Part shown: positions 1 to 13,700 of the stretch, piece by piece
Layout of the letters: each line of letters opens with the position of its first letter
How positions within the stretch are numbered: position 1 is the stretch's first letter
Assembly (NCBI GenBank): GCA_964459305.1
Contig: CAYWNA010000009.1
Coordinates: 1 to 64,000, forward strand
Length of the DNA: 64,000 nt
From: CAYWNA01 sp964459305
GTDB taxonomy: Bacteria; Planctomycetota; Planctomycetia; Pirellulales; Pirellulaceae
Reading direction: 5' to 3'
The notes under the pieces: model-generated
The model's database searches: none
Seen by the model: only the letters and a program-made list of their open reading frames with translations
Told to the model about the DNA's origin: nothing
Translations under genes and position numbers: made by a program

Positions 1-1
1 A

Positions 2-178
2 GCGAAACCGACTGAGCCGAAACCTGCAGAGCCTGCACCGGCGGAAGCGAAACCGACTGAGCCGAAACCTGCAGAGCCTGCACCGGCGGAAGCGAAACCG
101 GTTGAACCGAAACCCGCAGAGCCTGCGCCCGCAGAAGCAAAACCGGCTGAAGCGAAGCCAGCAGAGCCAGCGCCCAGC
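2..178 (+). repeat. 45-bp tandem repeats coding a Pro/Ala/Lys/Glu tract
   Basis: Four tandem copies of a 15-codon unit lie at 2-46, 47-91, 92-136 and about 137-178. The first two are identical and the later two diverged. They encode units of the type AKPTEPKPAEPAPAE inside the giant protein. The array probably continues upstream of the window. Such extended Pro/Ala tracts usually act as flexible or wall-spanning linkers. Confidence 0.9.
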
Positions 179-3100
179 GACGCGCCCGCGGCCACACAGC
201 CGATGGATGCTGCTGCCGAGGAGTTGGCCCCACCCGATGCGGCCCCGGAGCCACCGAGTTTCGAAGAGCTTGGCGACCCCGATGTTGCCAAGCGGATCAA
301 CCTTTCGAGCGACCAAAAGGATGAAATCACCGACTTGTTGGAGCAGCGCGCGGGGGCACTAGCCGAAGCCGCCGGAGCAACGGACGAAGAACGGGCCGCA
401 ATCATCGAAGCCAGCGACAAGAAACTGGCCGCAGTGCTGACCGAAGTGCAACGCGGCGATTTCCTCGGCAAGCCTGTCGAGACGCGTATGCGTTTCATGT
501 TCCGCTTCCAGCAATGGGCGGAAGTGCTGAACTGGTTCGCCGAACAGGCCGAGATGTCGTTGGTGCTCGACGCCCCGCCGCCCGGAACCTTTAACTACAG
601 CGACACACGAGAGTACACGCCGGTTGAGGCCATCGACATGCTGAACGGCGTGCTGATCACCAAAGGCTACACGTTGATCCGCCGTGGCCGCATGCTGATG
701 GTGATTGATCTGGCCGGGGGTGTTCCCGAAGGCCTAGTTCCCCAGGTGGCATTGGAGGATCTGGACAAACATGGCAAGTTCGAACTGGTCACCGTCCACT
801 TCGACCTCGGCCGGCGCCCACCGGACTCGGTGGAAACCGCCATCAAGCCGCTCCTGAGTCCCTACCACAAAATTGTCTCTGTTCCGGCCACGGCGCAAAT
901 GATCGTGACGGACAAAGCCGGAAGTATGCCGGCAGTAAACAAGATCATCGAATCCATCGCCGAGCCCGTGGTCAAGCCGGCACCGCCGCCGCCGACAAAG
1001 CCTGAATCGCCGGTGGTCGAAGTCTATCCCGTCACCACGGCTGATCCCGAGTCGGCCATGACGGTACTACAGGCATTGGTACCCGGTGGCACGCTTGTGC
1101 TCGACCCAAACCTCAAGCAAATCAATGCCCACGCCACGCCGTCGCAACAGAGCTTGATCAAGAAGGTGCTGGACCAGATGGAAACCGGCACGCCCGAGGA
1201 GTCCCAGCCGCGTCTGGAGGTCTACCCAATCGGCTCGTTCTTGGAAGGCGACGTCATAGCGCCCGGCGTATCCCGGCGCCGATCGGTCCTCGCAACTGCC
1301 GCAACACCGGCAAGTCAACTGCTCCAAACACTGCAGAGTATCGTGCCCAACGCCCAGTTGTCGATCAACACGGACACGCGGACGCTGGTCGCCTGGGCTT
1401 CGCCCGCCGAGCACGAAAAGATCAAAAGCGTGATCGAAAAGCTGGCGGTGGACCAAGGGCCGCGGGAAACGGCGCAGTTGGAGATTTACCGGCTGACCAA
1501 AGTAGATCCGGAGACAACACTATCGCTGTTCCAGACCATCTTGCCGGATGCACGGCTGGCGGTCGACGCCCAGACACGAACGCTGATCGCCGTGGCGGTG
1601 CCCACCGACCAGGAGGTGATTAGCAGCACGCTGAAGACCCTGCAGCCAACCGCACCCGGTCCGGACACACCAGAGCTTCGGTACTACGAGTTGACCTTGG
1701 CCATGCCTCCGGACTTTCCCGAGGTGATCCAGAAAGTGGCTCCGAATTCGACGGTAGCGCTCGACCAAAGCGGTATGCGTCTGATGGTCATCGCCTCGCC
1801 TTCCGAGCATGCCAAGGTCGACAAAACCATTCAAAACATGCAAAAGACGACCTTCGTTCAGGGGCGACCCAAGCTGGTGTTCTACCCAGTGACGCCATCT
1901 CAACGGAGACGGTTTGAATCGGTATGGCTGTCGTTGAGCAAGGAGCTTCCCGGCGTCGAAGTAGTCACCGATGGCCAACCGGGCGAACTGGCCATCTGGG
2001 CAAGGCCGCATCAGCACGAGGTGATCTCGGAGATCATGGAGGAACTCAAACGCGACGTGCCAGAGGCAGAGAAGTTCCTACTGTTGACCTACCCGATCAA
2101 GTCGGCCGATCCGTCCGGCCTGTTGAGCATGCTGGAAACGCTTTATCCCGAAACGAAGATCGTACTCGATTCGGGCGGCGAGCGGTTTTTGGTGTGGACC
2201 GGGCAGCAGGAGCATGAGTCGATCAAGAAGTCGCTGGAGGAACTGAAGGCGACGGGGTCAGAGACCGATCCCATGGTGGAAATCTACAGATTGACCAAGG
2301 CAGATCCCACCTCCACCGTGACGCTACTGCAATCGCTCGTGCCAGACGCCACGCTGAGCTTTGACGCGCAAAGCGAAAACATCGTGGCCATGGCGACGGC
2401 CGAGGAGCACCTGACGATCAAGGCCACGCTGGAGAAACTGCAACCGACCGAGCCCGACCCGAACGCGCCCGCGTTGCAGTTTTACGCCTTCGCAAAAGAA
2501 CCGCCGGCCAATCTGGTGTCGATTCTCCAATCGCAAGTTCCCAAAGCGGAAATCACGGTCGATTCGGAGAACAAACGGCTGGTCGTGTTCGCATCGCCTT
2601 CGGACCACGCGGCCGTCCAGTCGACGATCGACAAATATCTGGAGGCTTCGCCGTCGGACCAAGGACCCGAACTGGCCGTCTATCCGATCAAAAAGGCCGA
2701 TCCGACGTCTGCCCTGGCTTTGTTGCAGAATTTGGCACCGGACGCCCAACTGTCGCTCGACGTAAAGAACGAGAACCTGATTTCCGTGGCCGTGCCGAAA
2801 GATCAGGAGGCCATCAAGAAGGCGATTGAGACACTCGAAACGGCGGCGGCCGGCCCGGACGCGCCGCAATTGCAGTTCTACGGATTCGAAAAGGCGCCGC
2901 CGACGGACCTGGTTTCGCTCCTCCAAGCGCACTCTCCCAAGGCAAGCATCACGGCAGATTCGGAAAACAAGCGTCTGGTTGTGCTGGCAGCGCCGTCGGA
3001 CCATGAAGCGATCAAATTGACCATCCAGAAGTACGAAGAGGCGACGCCCGACGACGGAGAACGCCACCTGGCCGTGTATCCGATCAAGGCGGCCGATGCG

Positions 3101-6100
3101 ACGTCCGCGATGACGTTATTGCAGAATCTGGTGCCGGATGCCCAACTGTCGCTCGACACAAAGAGCGAGAACTTGATTGCCGTGGCCGTCCCGAAGGACC
3201 AGGAGACCGTCAAGGAGACGCTGGAAACGTTGGAGTCGGCAGCGGCCGGCCCCGATGCTCCGCAGTTGCAGTTCTACGCCTTCGAGGACGGGCCACCAGC
3301 CAACTTGGTCACCATTCTCCAGGGCCTGACGCCCAAGGCCCAAATCACCGCCGATGCCGAGAACAAACGTCTGGTTGTCATGGCTTCACCCTCCGACCAC
3401 CAGCAGATCAAATCGACAGTCGAGCAGTACCAACAGGCCGCTGAGGCCAGAGCGAAGCCTGAATTCGCAGCGTACCCGATCAAGGCGGCCAATGCGACGA
3501 GCGTTCTGCCCATGCTGCAGCAGCTGTACCCCGACCAGCAGTTCATACTCGATTCGAACACGAATCGCCTGCTGGTTTGGGCCCCGGCGAAAGACCAAGC
3601 GTCGATCAAGGAGTCGCTTGATCAGCTGGCGGGCGATTCATCGCCTCAATTCACACCGCAGTTAGAGATCTATCGTCTGACCAAGGCGGATCCGACTGCG
3701 GCGCTTGCCCTTCTGCAGAAGCTGGTGCCCGAGGCACAGCTGACCTTGGACGCGAACACGAACAGCTTGATCGCTTTGGCCGTCCCCACCGATCAGCAGG
3801 TGATCAAATCAACGCTCGAACAGTTGCAGCCGTCCGCGAACGATCCCGACACACCCGTTTTGCGTTTCCATACTCTTTCGCGGGAACCGTCGGAAAACCT
3901 AGTCACCGTGCTGAAAGATCTGGTGCCCCAGGCGCAGATTACCGCGGACGCAGAGAACGATCGACTGACCGTTGTGGCAACCGTGGCGGATCATGAGGCG
4001 ATCAAGGGAGTCATTGAGGAATTCGAAGCGAGCACACCACCTGAGGAAAAGGGCAAGCTGGCCGTATACCCCGTGTCGCCAGCGCAACGGCGACGGTTCG
4101 AAACGGCGCTGAGCACGCTGACCGAGCAGCTGCCATCGGTCCAACTGCTTCCCACCTCCGAACCCGGCGAGTTGGCCATCTGGGCCAAACCGACCGAGCA
4201 TCTGCAGGTGGCCGAGTTGCTGCAACAACTCGAAGGCGACCTCCCGCTGGACGAGAAGCCACAGCTAATGGCGTACACGCTGAAAGCAGCCGAACCGGCC
4301 GCTGTTTCCGAGGTACTTACCAAACTGTTTCCGGACGTCGAAGTGGTGATCGACGAGAAGACCAGGAAAGTGATGGTTTGGGCCCGGCCCGCGGATCAAG
4401 GCAGAATCAGCACGGCGGTCGAACAGATCGATTCGGGTAGACCGGGCGAATGGGAGGAGATCTTCAAGGCGTACGCGCTTCCGGACGCCGATCTCACCGT
4501 GGCAATCCAGATGCTCCAGCAGTTGTTGCCCGAAGTGCGTTTCACCAGCGACGCCACAGCCGGCACGGTCCTGGCATGGGCTACGAAGACAGACCACGAG
4601 ACGATTGCCGAGATGCTGGAAGAAATGCAAGCCGGCCCGGGCAAAGCGTCCGCGGCCGTCGTTTACACACTGGAAGGGGCCGACGTCGAGAAGACAACGC
4701 AAGTTCTGACCTTCCTGGGGACTGCCTTCCCGAACGCACGATTCGCAGCCGGCGCTCAGCCCGGTCAAGTGGTTGCTTGGGCGAATGCCAAGGATCATGA
4801 ACAAATCAAGACCCTGATCGATCAGCTGGCCAAACAGCCATCGACCGAGTTGGCCCCCAAGGCGGCCTTGTACGAGTTGAAATCCGCCACGGCTGCCAGC
4901 GTCGAGCAGGTTCTCGCAACGGCCGTACCCCAGGCCAACATCACGGTCGATGCCGAGAATCCCAAACGGCTGACCGCCTGGGCTCGTCCCTCGGAGCACG
5001 AAACGATTGCCGCCATCCTTGAGGAGATCGACGTCGAAGGCGATGTAGAGCTATCGTCCAAAGCGGTTGTTTACACACTGGAGGGCATGGACGCCATTGG
5101 TACCTCGTATGCCCTTACGTTTTTGACCGGCGCGTTCCCCGAAGGTCGCTTCACGCAGGGCGTCGAACCGGGGCAGGTCGTGGCGTGGGCGTCGCCCAAA
5201 GACCATCAGCAGATCCAGGCGCTGGTCGATCAGCTTTCCCAAGAAAGCTCGTCTGACATATCCGTCTACACGTTGAAGTCCATCACAGCAGCCAGCGCGG
5301 TCGAGGTCCTTCAATCGGCACTGCCGCAGGCCAAGTTCACCGCGGACGCGGAGAACCCGCGGCGTCTGACCGCCTGGGCAAGTCAGTCAGACCAAGAGAA
5401 GATCAAGACAATCATCGAGAAGATCGACGTCGAAAGCACGGCCGATCCGGACGCCCCGAAATTACAGTTGTACGATCTGGACCAAGAGCCGCCGATCCAC
5501 TTGGTCACCATTCTCCAAAGCCTGGCACCGGAGGCGGAAATCACTGCCGACGCCGAGAACAAGCGTTTGGCGGTGCTGGCTTCACCCGCTGACCAAGAGA
5601 AGATCAAGTCGGCGGTCGAGCAATTCCAGCAGGCATCACCGGCCAAGGGAAAACCCGAGCTGGTCGTGTACAAGATCCGGTCGGCCGACCCGCAAAGCGT
5701 CCTGACTATGCTGCAGACGCTGTATCCGGACCGACAGCTCGTGTTGGATTCAAAGACTAGTCGTTTGCTGGTATGGGCTCCGGCGGAAGATCAGAAATCG
5801 ATCAAGGAGTCGCTGGAACAGATAACCGGCAGCACTAGCGACGAGCAGTCTCGATTTGAAACGTATCCAATCCGCGGCATCGCCAGTGCGGCTGGCGGCA
5901 CGACGCTGGTATCGACTCTACAGCCGCTGGTGCCCGACGCCAAGCTGACGGTCAGCACGGACTACAAGAACTTGATTGTCTGGGCGACCCCCACTGAACA
6001 CGACTTGATTCGGCAGGCGGTCGAACGTCTCGGGCACGGCGCATCGCCCCAAAACACGCCACAGCTCACGGTCTATCGCCTGACCAAAGCAGATCCGGCC

Positions 6101-7552
6101 GCGGCGTTGGCGCTGCTGCAGAGCTTGTTGCCCGATGCAAAGCTGAGCCTCGACCCCAAAACGAACAACCTGATCGCCTTGGCCATCCCGGCGGACCAAC
6201 AGGTGATCAAGGCGACTCTCGAACAGTTGCAGCCGGGCGCGTCCGGCCCCGACACACCCGAGTTGCGTTTTCATTCTCTCTCGCGGGAACCGACCGACGA
6301 TCTGCTGTCGGTGCTCACAGAACTGGTGCCCCAATCGCAAATCACGGCCGACGCAGAAAATAAACGCCTGACGGTCGTGGCCACGCCTGCGGACCACGAT
6401 GCGATCACGAAAGTCGTCGAAGAATTCGAGGCGAGCACGCCGCCCGAAGAGCGGGGCACGTTGATGATCTACCCCGCAACTCCGGCCCAACAGCGACGGT
6501 TCGAAATGGCCCTCGCCAAGCTGACCGAAGAGCTGCCCTCGGTCCAAGTGCTTCCCAACTCCGAACCCGGCGAACTGGCGATCTGGGCCGTTCCAACTGA
6601 ACACATTCGGGTTGCCGAGTTGCTGAAGCGACTGGAAGGCGATATTTCGGCCGACGAGCGGCCTCGGTTGGCGGCGTACACGCTGAAAGCGGCTGAACCG
6701 GCGGCAGTTTCCGAGTTGATCACTCGGCTGTTCCCCGACGTCGATGTCGTCATCGATGCGAAGACGCGCAAGGTGATGGTTTGGGCGCGGCTACAGGACC
6801 AGGCACGAATCAGCGAGGCCATCGAACAGATCGACGCCGGCAAACCGGGCGAGTGGGAGGAGATCTTCAAGGCTTATCCGCTGCCGGACGCCGATACTAC
6901 CGTGGCGACCCAGATGCTCCAGCAGTTGTTGCCCGACGTGCGTTTTTCGAGCGATGCCACCGCGGGCACGATCCTGGCGTGGGGTACGAAACGGGACCAC
7001 GAAACCATCGCCCAAATGCTCGAAGAAATGCAGGCGGCTCCTGGCAAGGCGTCCACAGCCATTGTCTACACGCTCGAGGGAGCAGACGCGACGAACACGT
7101 CGTACATCGTAACCTTCCTGACAACCACCTTCCCAAAGTCACGTTTCATACCCGGTGCACAGCCCGGCCAAGTGGTTGCGTGGGCAAGCTCCAAGGATCA
7201 TGAACAGATCAAGGCACTTATCGATCAATTGACCGAATCGCCCGACTCGGCACCCAAGGTGGCGGTCTATGCCCTCAAGTCCGTCGCCGCGGCCAGCGTC
7301 CAGCAAATCCTGCAAACGGCCGTGCCACAGGCAACGTTCACAGTCGATCCAGATAATCCTCAACGATTGACCGCCTGGGCACGCCCGAAAGAGCACGAGA
7401 CGATCGCCAGCATCGTGCAGGAAATCGACGTCGAAGGCGATGCGGAAATATCGTCCAAAGCGATCGTCTACTCGTTGAAGGGCATGAGCGCAACCAGCAC
7501 TTATTATGCCGTGAACTTCTTGACCAGCACGTTTCCCAAAGCACGCTTTGCG
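2..7552 (+). CDS. Giant secretin-N (NolW-like) module array protein, first part (5'-partial, ends at assembly gap)
   Basis: The frame is open from base 2, so the gene starts upstream. The N-terminal part is a Pro/Ala/Glu/Lys-rich repeat tract, then a helical segment. At about 480-720 comes a region resembling the STN/N0 domain of secretins, followed by an N1-like domain. From about 1015 onward I count 33 tandem modules of roughly 57 core residues plus linker, each with a VYxL...VLQ..VPxA.......L.AWA.P.DH..IK..L..L pattern. This is the short secretin-N (NolW-like) fold that multimerises in type II/III secretion secretins. Modules vary by subtype (QLQFY, QLEIYRLTKADP, PAQRRRFE and others). No secretin beta-barrel is present. 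The coding frame continues after the gap if the duplicated 55 bp are merged. The role is unknown; a periplasmic or cell-surface scaffold is inferred. Confidence 0.85.
3658..7552 (+). repeat. Duplicated eight-module block inside the giant gene
   Basis: The ordered series of module subtypes starting at about 3658 recurs in the same order from about 6061 up to the gap. The order is EIYRLTKADP, then RFHxLSREP, PAQxRRFE, AYTLKAAEP, IFKAYxLPDAD, VYTLEGAD, VYxLKS and VYxLxGM. The offset is about 2.4 kb. This shows segmental duplication of about 1.5-1.7 kb on top of single-module expansion. Confidence 0.75.
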
Positions 7553-7707
7553 NNNNNNNNNNNNNNNNNNNNNNNNNNNNNNNNNNNNNNNNNNNNNNNN
7601 NNNNNNNNNNNNNNNNNNNNNNNNNNNNNNNNNNNNNNNNNNNNNNNNNNNNCACTTATTATGCCGTGAACTTCTTGACCAGCACGTTTCCCAAAGCACG
7701 CTTTGCG
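7498..7707 (+). repeat. Exact 55-bp duplication on both sides of the N gap
   Basis: Bases 7498-7552 and 7653-7707 are identical over all 55 positions and separated only by the 100 N. The upstream frame is 2 and the downstream frame is 1. The 155-bp offset (2 modulo 3) explains the apparent frame change. Collapsing the two copies joins the reading frames perfectly. This is the signature of contig ends that overlap by an assembler k-mer of 55, not of a biological frameshift. Confidence 0.9.
7553..7652. other. Assembly gap of 100 N
   Basis: Exactly one hundred N bases, a conventional placeholder for a scaffold gap of unknown length. It lies inside a module of the repetitive giant gene, so either nothing or a whole number of repeat modules may be missing. 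Confidence 0.99.
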
Positions 7708-10700
7708 CAAGGCGTGGAACCGGGGCAGGTGGTGGCTTGGGCTTCGACCAAGGATCACGAGAAAATTAAGACACTGGTCGATCAATTGATTCAAGAGTCG
7801 CCGACCGACGTGGCCGTGTACTCGTTGAAATCCATCACGGCCGCGAGCGCCTTGCAGGTTCTTCAGTCGGCCGTCCCGGATGCCAAACTCACGGTGGATG
7901 CCGAAGATCCGCAACGTCTGACCGCTTTGGCGAAATCCGAAGACCATGAAGCGATCAAGAAAATCATCGAGACGATCGACGTGGAGGGGGCGACCGACTC
8001 GGCTGCCACAGCGGTGATTTACACGCTGGACCGGATGGACGCCAGCGCGGCGAGCTATGCCGTTAGCTTCCTAACCACCGCGTTCCCAAAGGCCCGCTTC
8101 GTGCCCGGTGCCCGTCCCGGCCAGGTGGTCGCTTGGGCCACGCCGAAAGATCACACGGAAATCAAAAACCTGATCGATCAAATGATCCAAGAACCGGCTG
8201 CCGAGTTGGCACCCAAAGTGGCCGTGTACGACCTGAAGTTCATCACGCCTGCCAGCGCCCAGCAGATTCTGCAGACCGCCGTGCCGCAGGCCCAGTTCAC
8301 GGTTGACGCCGGCAATCCGCAACGCCTGACCGCGTGGGCCCGTCCGTCGGAGCACGAGACGATTGCCGGCATCGTGAAGGACATCGATGTTGAAGGCGAA
8401 GAGTCATCATCTCAAGCTGTGGTCTACACCTTGGAAGCAATGGATCCCAGCGGATCCACGTATATCGTTCCTTTCCTGACCGGCGCATTCCCGAAAGCCC
8501 GGTTCTCTCAGGGCGTGGAACCTGGACAGGTGGTGGCTTGGGCCACGGCCAAGGAGCACGAGCAAATCAAAGCGTTGATCGATCAATTGGGCCAAGCGTC
8601 ACCGGAGAACGCGCCCACGGCGGCCGTCTATTCATTGAAATCCATCACGGCCAGCGACGCCATCCAGTTTTTGCAGACCGCCGTGCCGCGGGCCCAATTC
8701 ACTCCGAACGCCTCCGATCCGCAGCGATTGACCGCATGGGCGCGCCCCTCGCATCAGGAGGCGATCGAGAACGTTCTGAAGATTATCGACGTCGAAAGCG
8801 ATGCGGCATCGTCATCGAACGCGGTCATCTACAAGATAAAGGGAATGGGTCCCAGCACCGGCCTATACAAACTCCGCTTTCTGTCCAACGCTTTCCCCAA
8901 GGCGAATTTCACTCTGGGTGCCGAATCGGACCAGATCGTGGCATGGGCAACGGCCAAGGACCATGAGGAGATCAAGAACCTGATCGACCAGTTCGGCGAG
9001 GAGGCCGCGTCGGAGATCGTCGTCTATTCGCTGAAGAACATTTCGGCCACGAATGCTTCTAGCGTCATTCAGACGGCGGTGCCACAGGCGAGAATCACGA
9101 TGGACGCCGACAACCCTCAACGGCTGACCGCCTGGGCGCGACAGGAAGACCACGACGCCATCCAGAAAATCCTCGCCACCATCGATGTCGAAGGCGATGA
9201 GGATTCGTCGGCGACGGTCGTGGTCTACCGGCTGGAGGGCATGACCTACAGCGGCGCCACTTATGCCGTTCGTTTCTTGACCTCGACGTTTCCCAAGGCT
9301 CGATTCACTGCCGGCGTGGAGCCGGGACAAGTGGTGGCGTGGGCTTCGGCCAAGGACCACGAACAGATCCAGATCCTGGTTGATCAACTGACTGAGCAGC
9401 CGGAGTCGGACGTGGCCGTGTACTCGTTGAAGTCGATCACGGCTGCCAGCGCGTTGCAGGTTCTTCAAACGGCGGTGCCCAAGGCCAAATTCACCCCGGA
9501 CGCCGGCGATCCGCAGCGTCTGACCGCCGTGGCCAGTTCCGAAGACCATGAGGCGGTCAAGAAGATCCTCGAAACGATCGACGTCGAAGGCGACGTGGAC
9601 TCGGCCGCCACGGCCGTGATCTACACGATGAAAGGGATGACTGCCAGTAGTGCCTACTACAGAATTCAGTTTCTGACCAGAGCGTTCCCCAAGGCGACAT
9701 TCACTCAAGGTGCTGCAGCGGACCAGATCGTGGCGTGGGCAACGCCTAAAGATCAGGAGGAGATCAAGGGCCTGATCGACCAATTCGACGAGGAGGCCGC
9801 GTCGGAGATAGTCGTCTACTCGCTGAAAAACATCTCGGCCACAAACGCTTCCTCCGTGCTCCGGACGGCAGTACCACAAGCGCAGGTCACGACGGACATC
9901 GAAAACCCGCAGCGACTGACTGCATGGGCGCGGCAGGAAGACCATGACACCATCCAGGAGGTTCTCGCAACCGTCGATGTCGAAGGCGCGGCGGATTCCG
10001 CCGCCACGGCGGTGATCTACACATTGGAAGGCCTGGACGCAACAGGGGCCATCTATGCCGTTCGCTTCTTGACGACTGCTTTTCCCAAGGCCCGCATCGT
10101 GTCCGGCGCCCAGCCCGGCCAAGTGGTCGCTTGGGCCACGCCAAAGGACCATACGGAAATCAAGACGCTGATCGACCAGATGGGCCAGGGCCCGCCACCG
10201 GAACTGGCTCCCAAGTTGACGGTCTACGGGCTGAAGTTCGTCTCGGGGGCCGATGCTTCGCAGGTTCTACAGACGGCGGTGCCACAGGCAAAGTTCACTG
10301 TTTCCAGGGAGGAACCGCAGCGGCTGAGCGTTTGGGCACGTCCGTCGGAACACGATACGATTGCCGCCATTTTGCAGGAACTCGATGTCGAAGGCGACGT
10401 GGAATCGTCGTCGACGGCCATCGTCTATACGCTGGAAGGCATGAGTCCCAGCGGCGCCTTTTATGCGGTTCGGTTCCTCGGTGGAGCGGTCCCCAAGGCT
10501 CAGTTTACCGTTGGCGTGGAACCGGGGCAAATCGTCGCATGGGCTTCGGCCAAAGACCACGAACAGATCAAGACGCTAGTCGATTCAATGACTAAGGAGC
10601 GGGCGACGGACGTCGCCGTGTACTCACTGAAGGCCATCACCGCCGCCGGCGCGTTGCAGGTTCTTCAGTCGGCGGTCCCCAAGGCCAAATTGAACGCGGA

Positions 10701-13700
10701 TCGTGACAACCCGCAACGTTTGACTGCCCTGGCAAGTTCCGAAGACCATGAGGCCATCAAGAAAATCCTCGAAACGATCGACGTCGAAGGCGATGCCGAC
10801 TCGGCCGCCAACGCGGTGATCTACACGATGAAAGGGATGGATTCTCGCAGCGGCTACTACCGCCTTCAGTTCTTGACCAGAGCGTTTCCCAAAGCGACTT
10901 TCACCCAGGGCGCTGAGGCCGACCAGATCGTGGCGTGGGCAACGGCCAAGGACCACGAAAAGATCAAGAGCCTAATCGACCAGTTCGACGAGGAGGCCGC
11001 GTCGGAGATTGTCGTTTACTCGCTGAAGAACATTACGGCTACGAATGCATCTGGAGTCCTCCGGACGGCAGTACCGCAGGCGGAAATCACGGTGGATGCG
11101 GATAATCCGCAACGGATGACCGCTTGGGCGCGACAGGAAGACCACGACACGATCCAAAAAGTCCTCACAACCATCGATGTCGAAGGCGACGAGGATTCGT
11201 CGGCGACGGTCGTCGTCTACAGGCTGGAGGGCATGAGGTCCAGCGGCGCCATCTATGCAGTTCGTTTCTTGATGACCACGTTTCCCAAGGCTCGATTCAC
11301 ATCCGGCGTGGAACCAGGACAGATCGTGGCATGGGCCTCGGCCAAAGACCACGAACAGATCCAGACGCTGGTCGATCAAATGACCGAGGAGCCAGAATCC
11401 GATGTCGCCGTTTACTCGCTGAAGTCGATCACCGCTGCAGGCGCGCTCCAGGTTCTTCAGTCGGCCGTCCCGAAAGCCAAATTGACCCCGGATATCGACG
11501 ATCCGCAGCGTTTGACCGCCGTGGCCAGTTCCGAGGACCATGAAGCGATCAAGAAGATTCTCGATACAATCGACGTCGAAGGCGCCGCCGATTCGGCCGC
11601 CGCCGCAGTGATCTACACGATCAAGGGGATGGATACTCGCACCGGCTACTACAAACTCCGTTTTCTGGCCAGCGCGTTCCCCAAGGCAAGTTTCACGATG
11701 GGCGCTGAAGGTGACCAGATCGTGGCGTGGGCAACCGCAAAAGACCAGGAGAAGATCAAGAAGCTGATTGACCAATTTGGCGAGGAAGCCGCATCGGAAA
11801 TCGTCGTTTACTCGCTGAAGAACACTTCGGCTACCAATGCTTCCGGAGTCCTCCGGACGGCAGTACCGCAGGCGGAAATCACGGTGGATACCGACAATCC
11901 ACAGCGGCTGACCGCATGGGCGCGGCAGGAAGACCACGACACGATCGAGAAAGTCCTCGCAACAATCGATGTCGAAGGCGACGCCGATTCAGCCGCCATG
12001 GCCGTGATCTATACGCTGGAGGGCATGGACGCCAGTGGGGCTTCGTATGCCGTTACCTTCCTGACCACTGCTTTCCCAAAGGCCCGCATCGTATTGGGTT
12101 CACAGCCAGGCCAAGTAGTCGCCTGGGCCACGCCGAAAGACCACACGGAGATCAAGAGCCTGATCGATCAATTGAGTCAAGGTCCACCGCCGGAACTGGC
12201 TCCCAAGGTGACGGTCTACGGACTGAAGTTCATCTCGGCGGCCGATGCCTCGCAGGTTCTCCAGACGGCAGTGCCACAGGCGCAGTTCACGGTATCTGCG
12301 GACGCCCCGCAGCGACTAGCCGCGTGGGCGCGTCCCTCGGAACACCAGGTCATTGCCGGCATTCTCCAAGAGCTTGACACCGAAGGTGACGCGGAATCGG
12401 CGTCAAGGGCAGTCGTCTACAAGCTGGAGGGGATGAGCGCCCAAAATGCCCTCTACACCATTCGTTTCCTGATGGGCGCGGTCCCCAAAGCGCGTTTCAC
12501 CCAGGGTGCTAAGGCGGAACAAGTGGTGGCATGGGCGACGGCCAAGGACCACGCAGAGATCAAGAGCCTTATCGAACAGTTGGGCCGTAAGGCCGTGTCC
12601 GAGATTGTCGTCTATTCGCTGAAGAACATCTCCGCCTCCAATGCTTCCACAGTCCTCCAGACGGCAGTTCCCGAGGCAAAGTTGACGATGGACAACGAGG
12701 ATCCGCAACGCCTGACCGCATATGCAAGCCAACCCGATCACCAGAAGATCAAGACGATCCTCGAAAAGATCGACGTGGAAAGTGACGCTGCGTTTGCTGC
12801 GAAAGTGGTGATTTACACGTTGGAAGGCATGGACGTGACCACAGCCGGCGAGGCGCAGGAATTCCTGACCACCACGTTCCCCGATGCGCGTTTTGCGTTG
12901 GGCGCCGAAGCCGGGCAGATGGTCGCCTGGGCAGCGGCCAAGGATCACGAGGATATTCAGGCCCTGGTCGATCAGTTGAACCAAGGACCGTCACCAGAGC
13001 AGGCTCCGAAGGCGAGCGTGTACGCGGTGAAGAACATCTCGGCGGCTGACGCCATGCAGGTTCTCGAAGCGGCCGTGCCGCAGGCGAACTTCACCGCGGC
13101 CAGCGATGATCCTCAGCGACTGACGGCTTGGGCTCGTCCATCGGAGCATGACACGATCACCGCGATCTTGCAGGAGATCGACGTTGAAGGCGATGCGGAA
13201 TCGGCGTCACGAGTCGGTATCTACACGCTGGAAGGGATGGAATCGCGAAGCGTCTACTATGCCATTCGTTTCCTGATGGGCGTATTCCCCACGGCACGTT
13301 TCACACAGGGCGCCAAGGAAGACCAGGTGGTCGCCTGGGCGACGGCCAAGGATCAGGAGGAGATCAAGAGCTTGATCGACCAGTTGGGCAAGGCGGAAGC
13401 CACCGAGGTCGTCATCTACACGTTGGAAGGTATGGATACGCGCAGATCGGCATACACGCTCCGTTTCCTGTTCACGGCGTTTCCGACGGCGCGTTTTACA
13501 GAGGGCAGCGAACCGGGCCAGTTGGTCGCCTGGGCATCGGCCAAAGATCACCAACAGATCAAAGCCTTGGTCGATCAATTGAATCAGGGTCCACCGCCGG
13601 ATCAGGCGCAGAAGATCGCCGTGTACACGGTGAAGAACATCACCGCCCAAAGTGCCATGCAGGTCCTCTCGGAAGCCGTACCGACGGCGGATGTGACGGT

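Noticed and set aside
2..178. Direct repeats as a CRISPR array
   Set aside because: Units are contiguous without spacers and are in-frame codons of a Pro/Ala/Lys/Glu tract.
4265..4999. Numerous long minus-strand frames across the giant gene
   Set aside because: They recur with the module period and mirror the coding strand; their products have no own similarity.
7666..7668. ATG as the start of a separate 3425-aa gene
   Set aside because: It lies inside a module and inside the 55-bp duplicated contig end; merging the copies puts it in frame with the upstream part.
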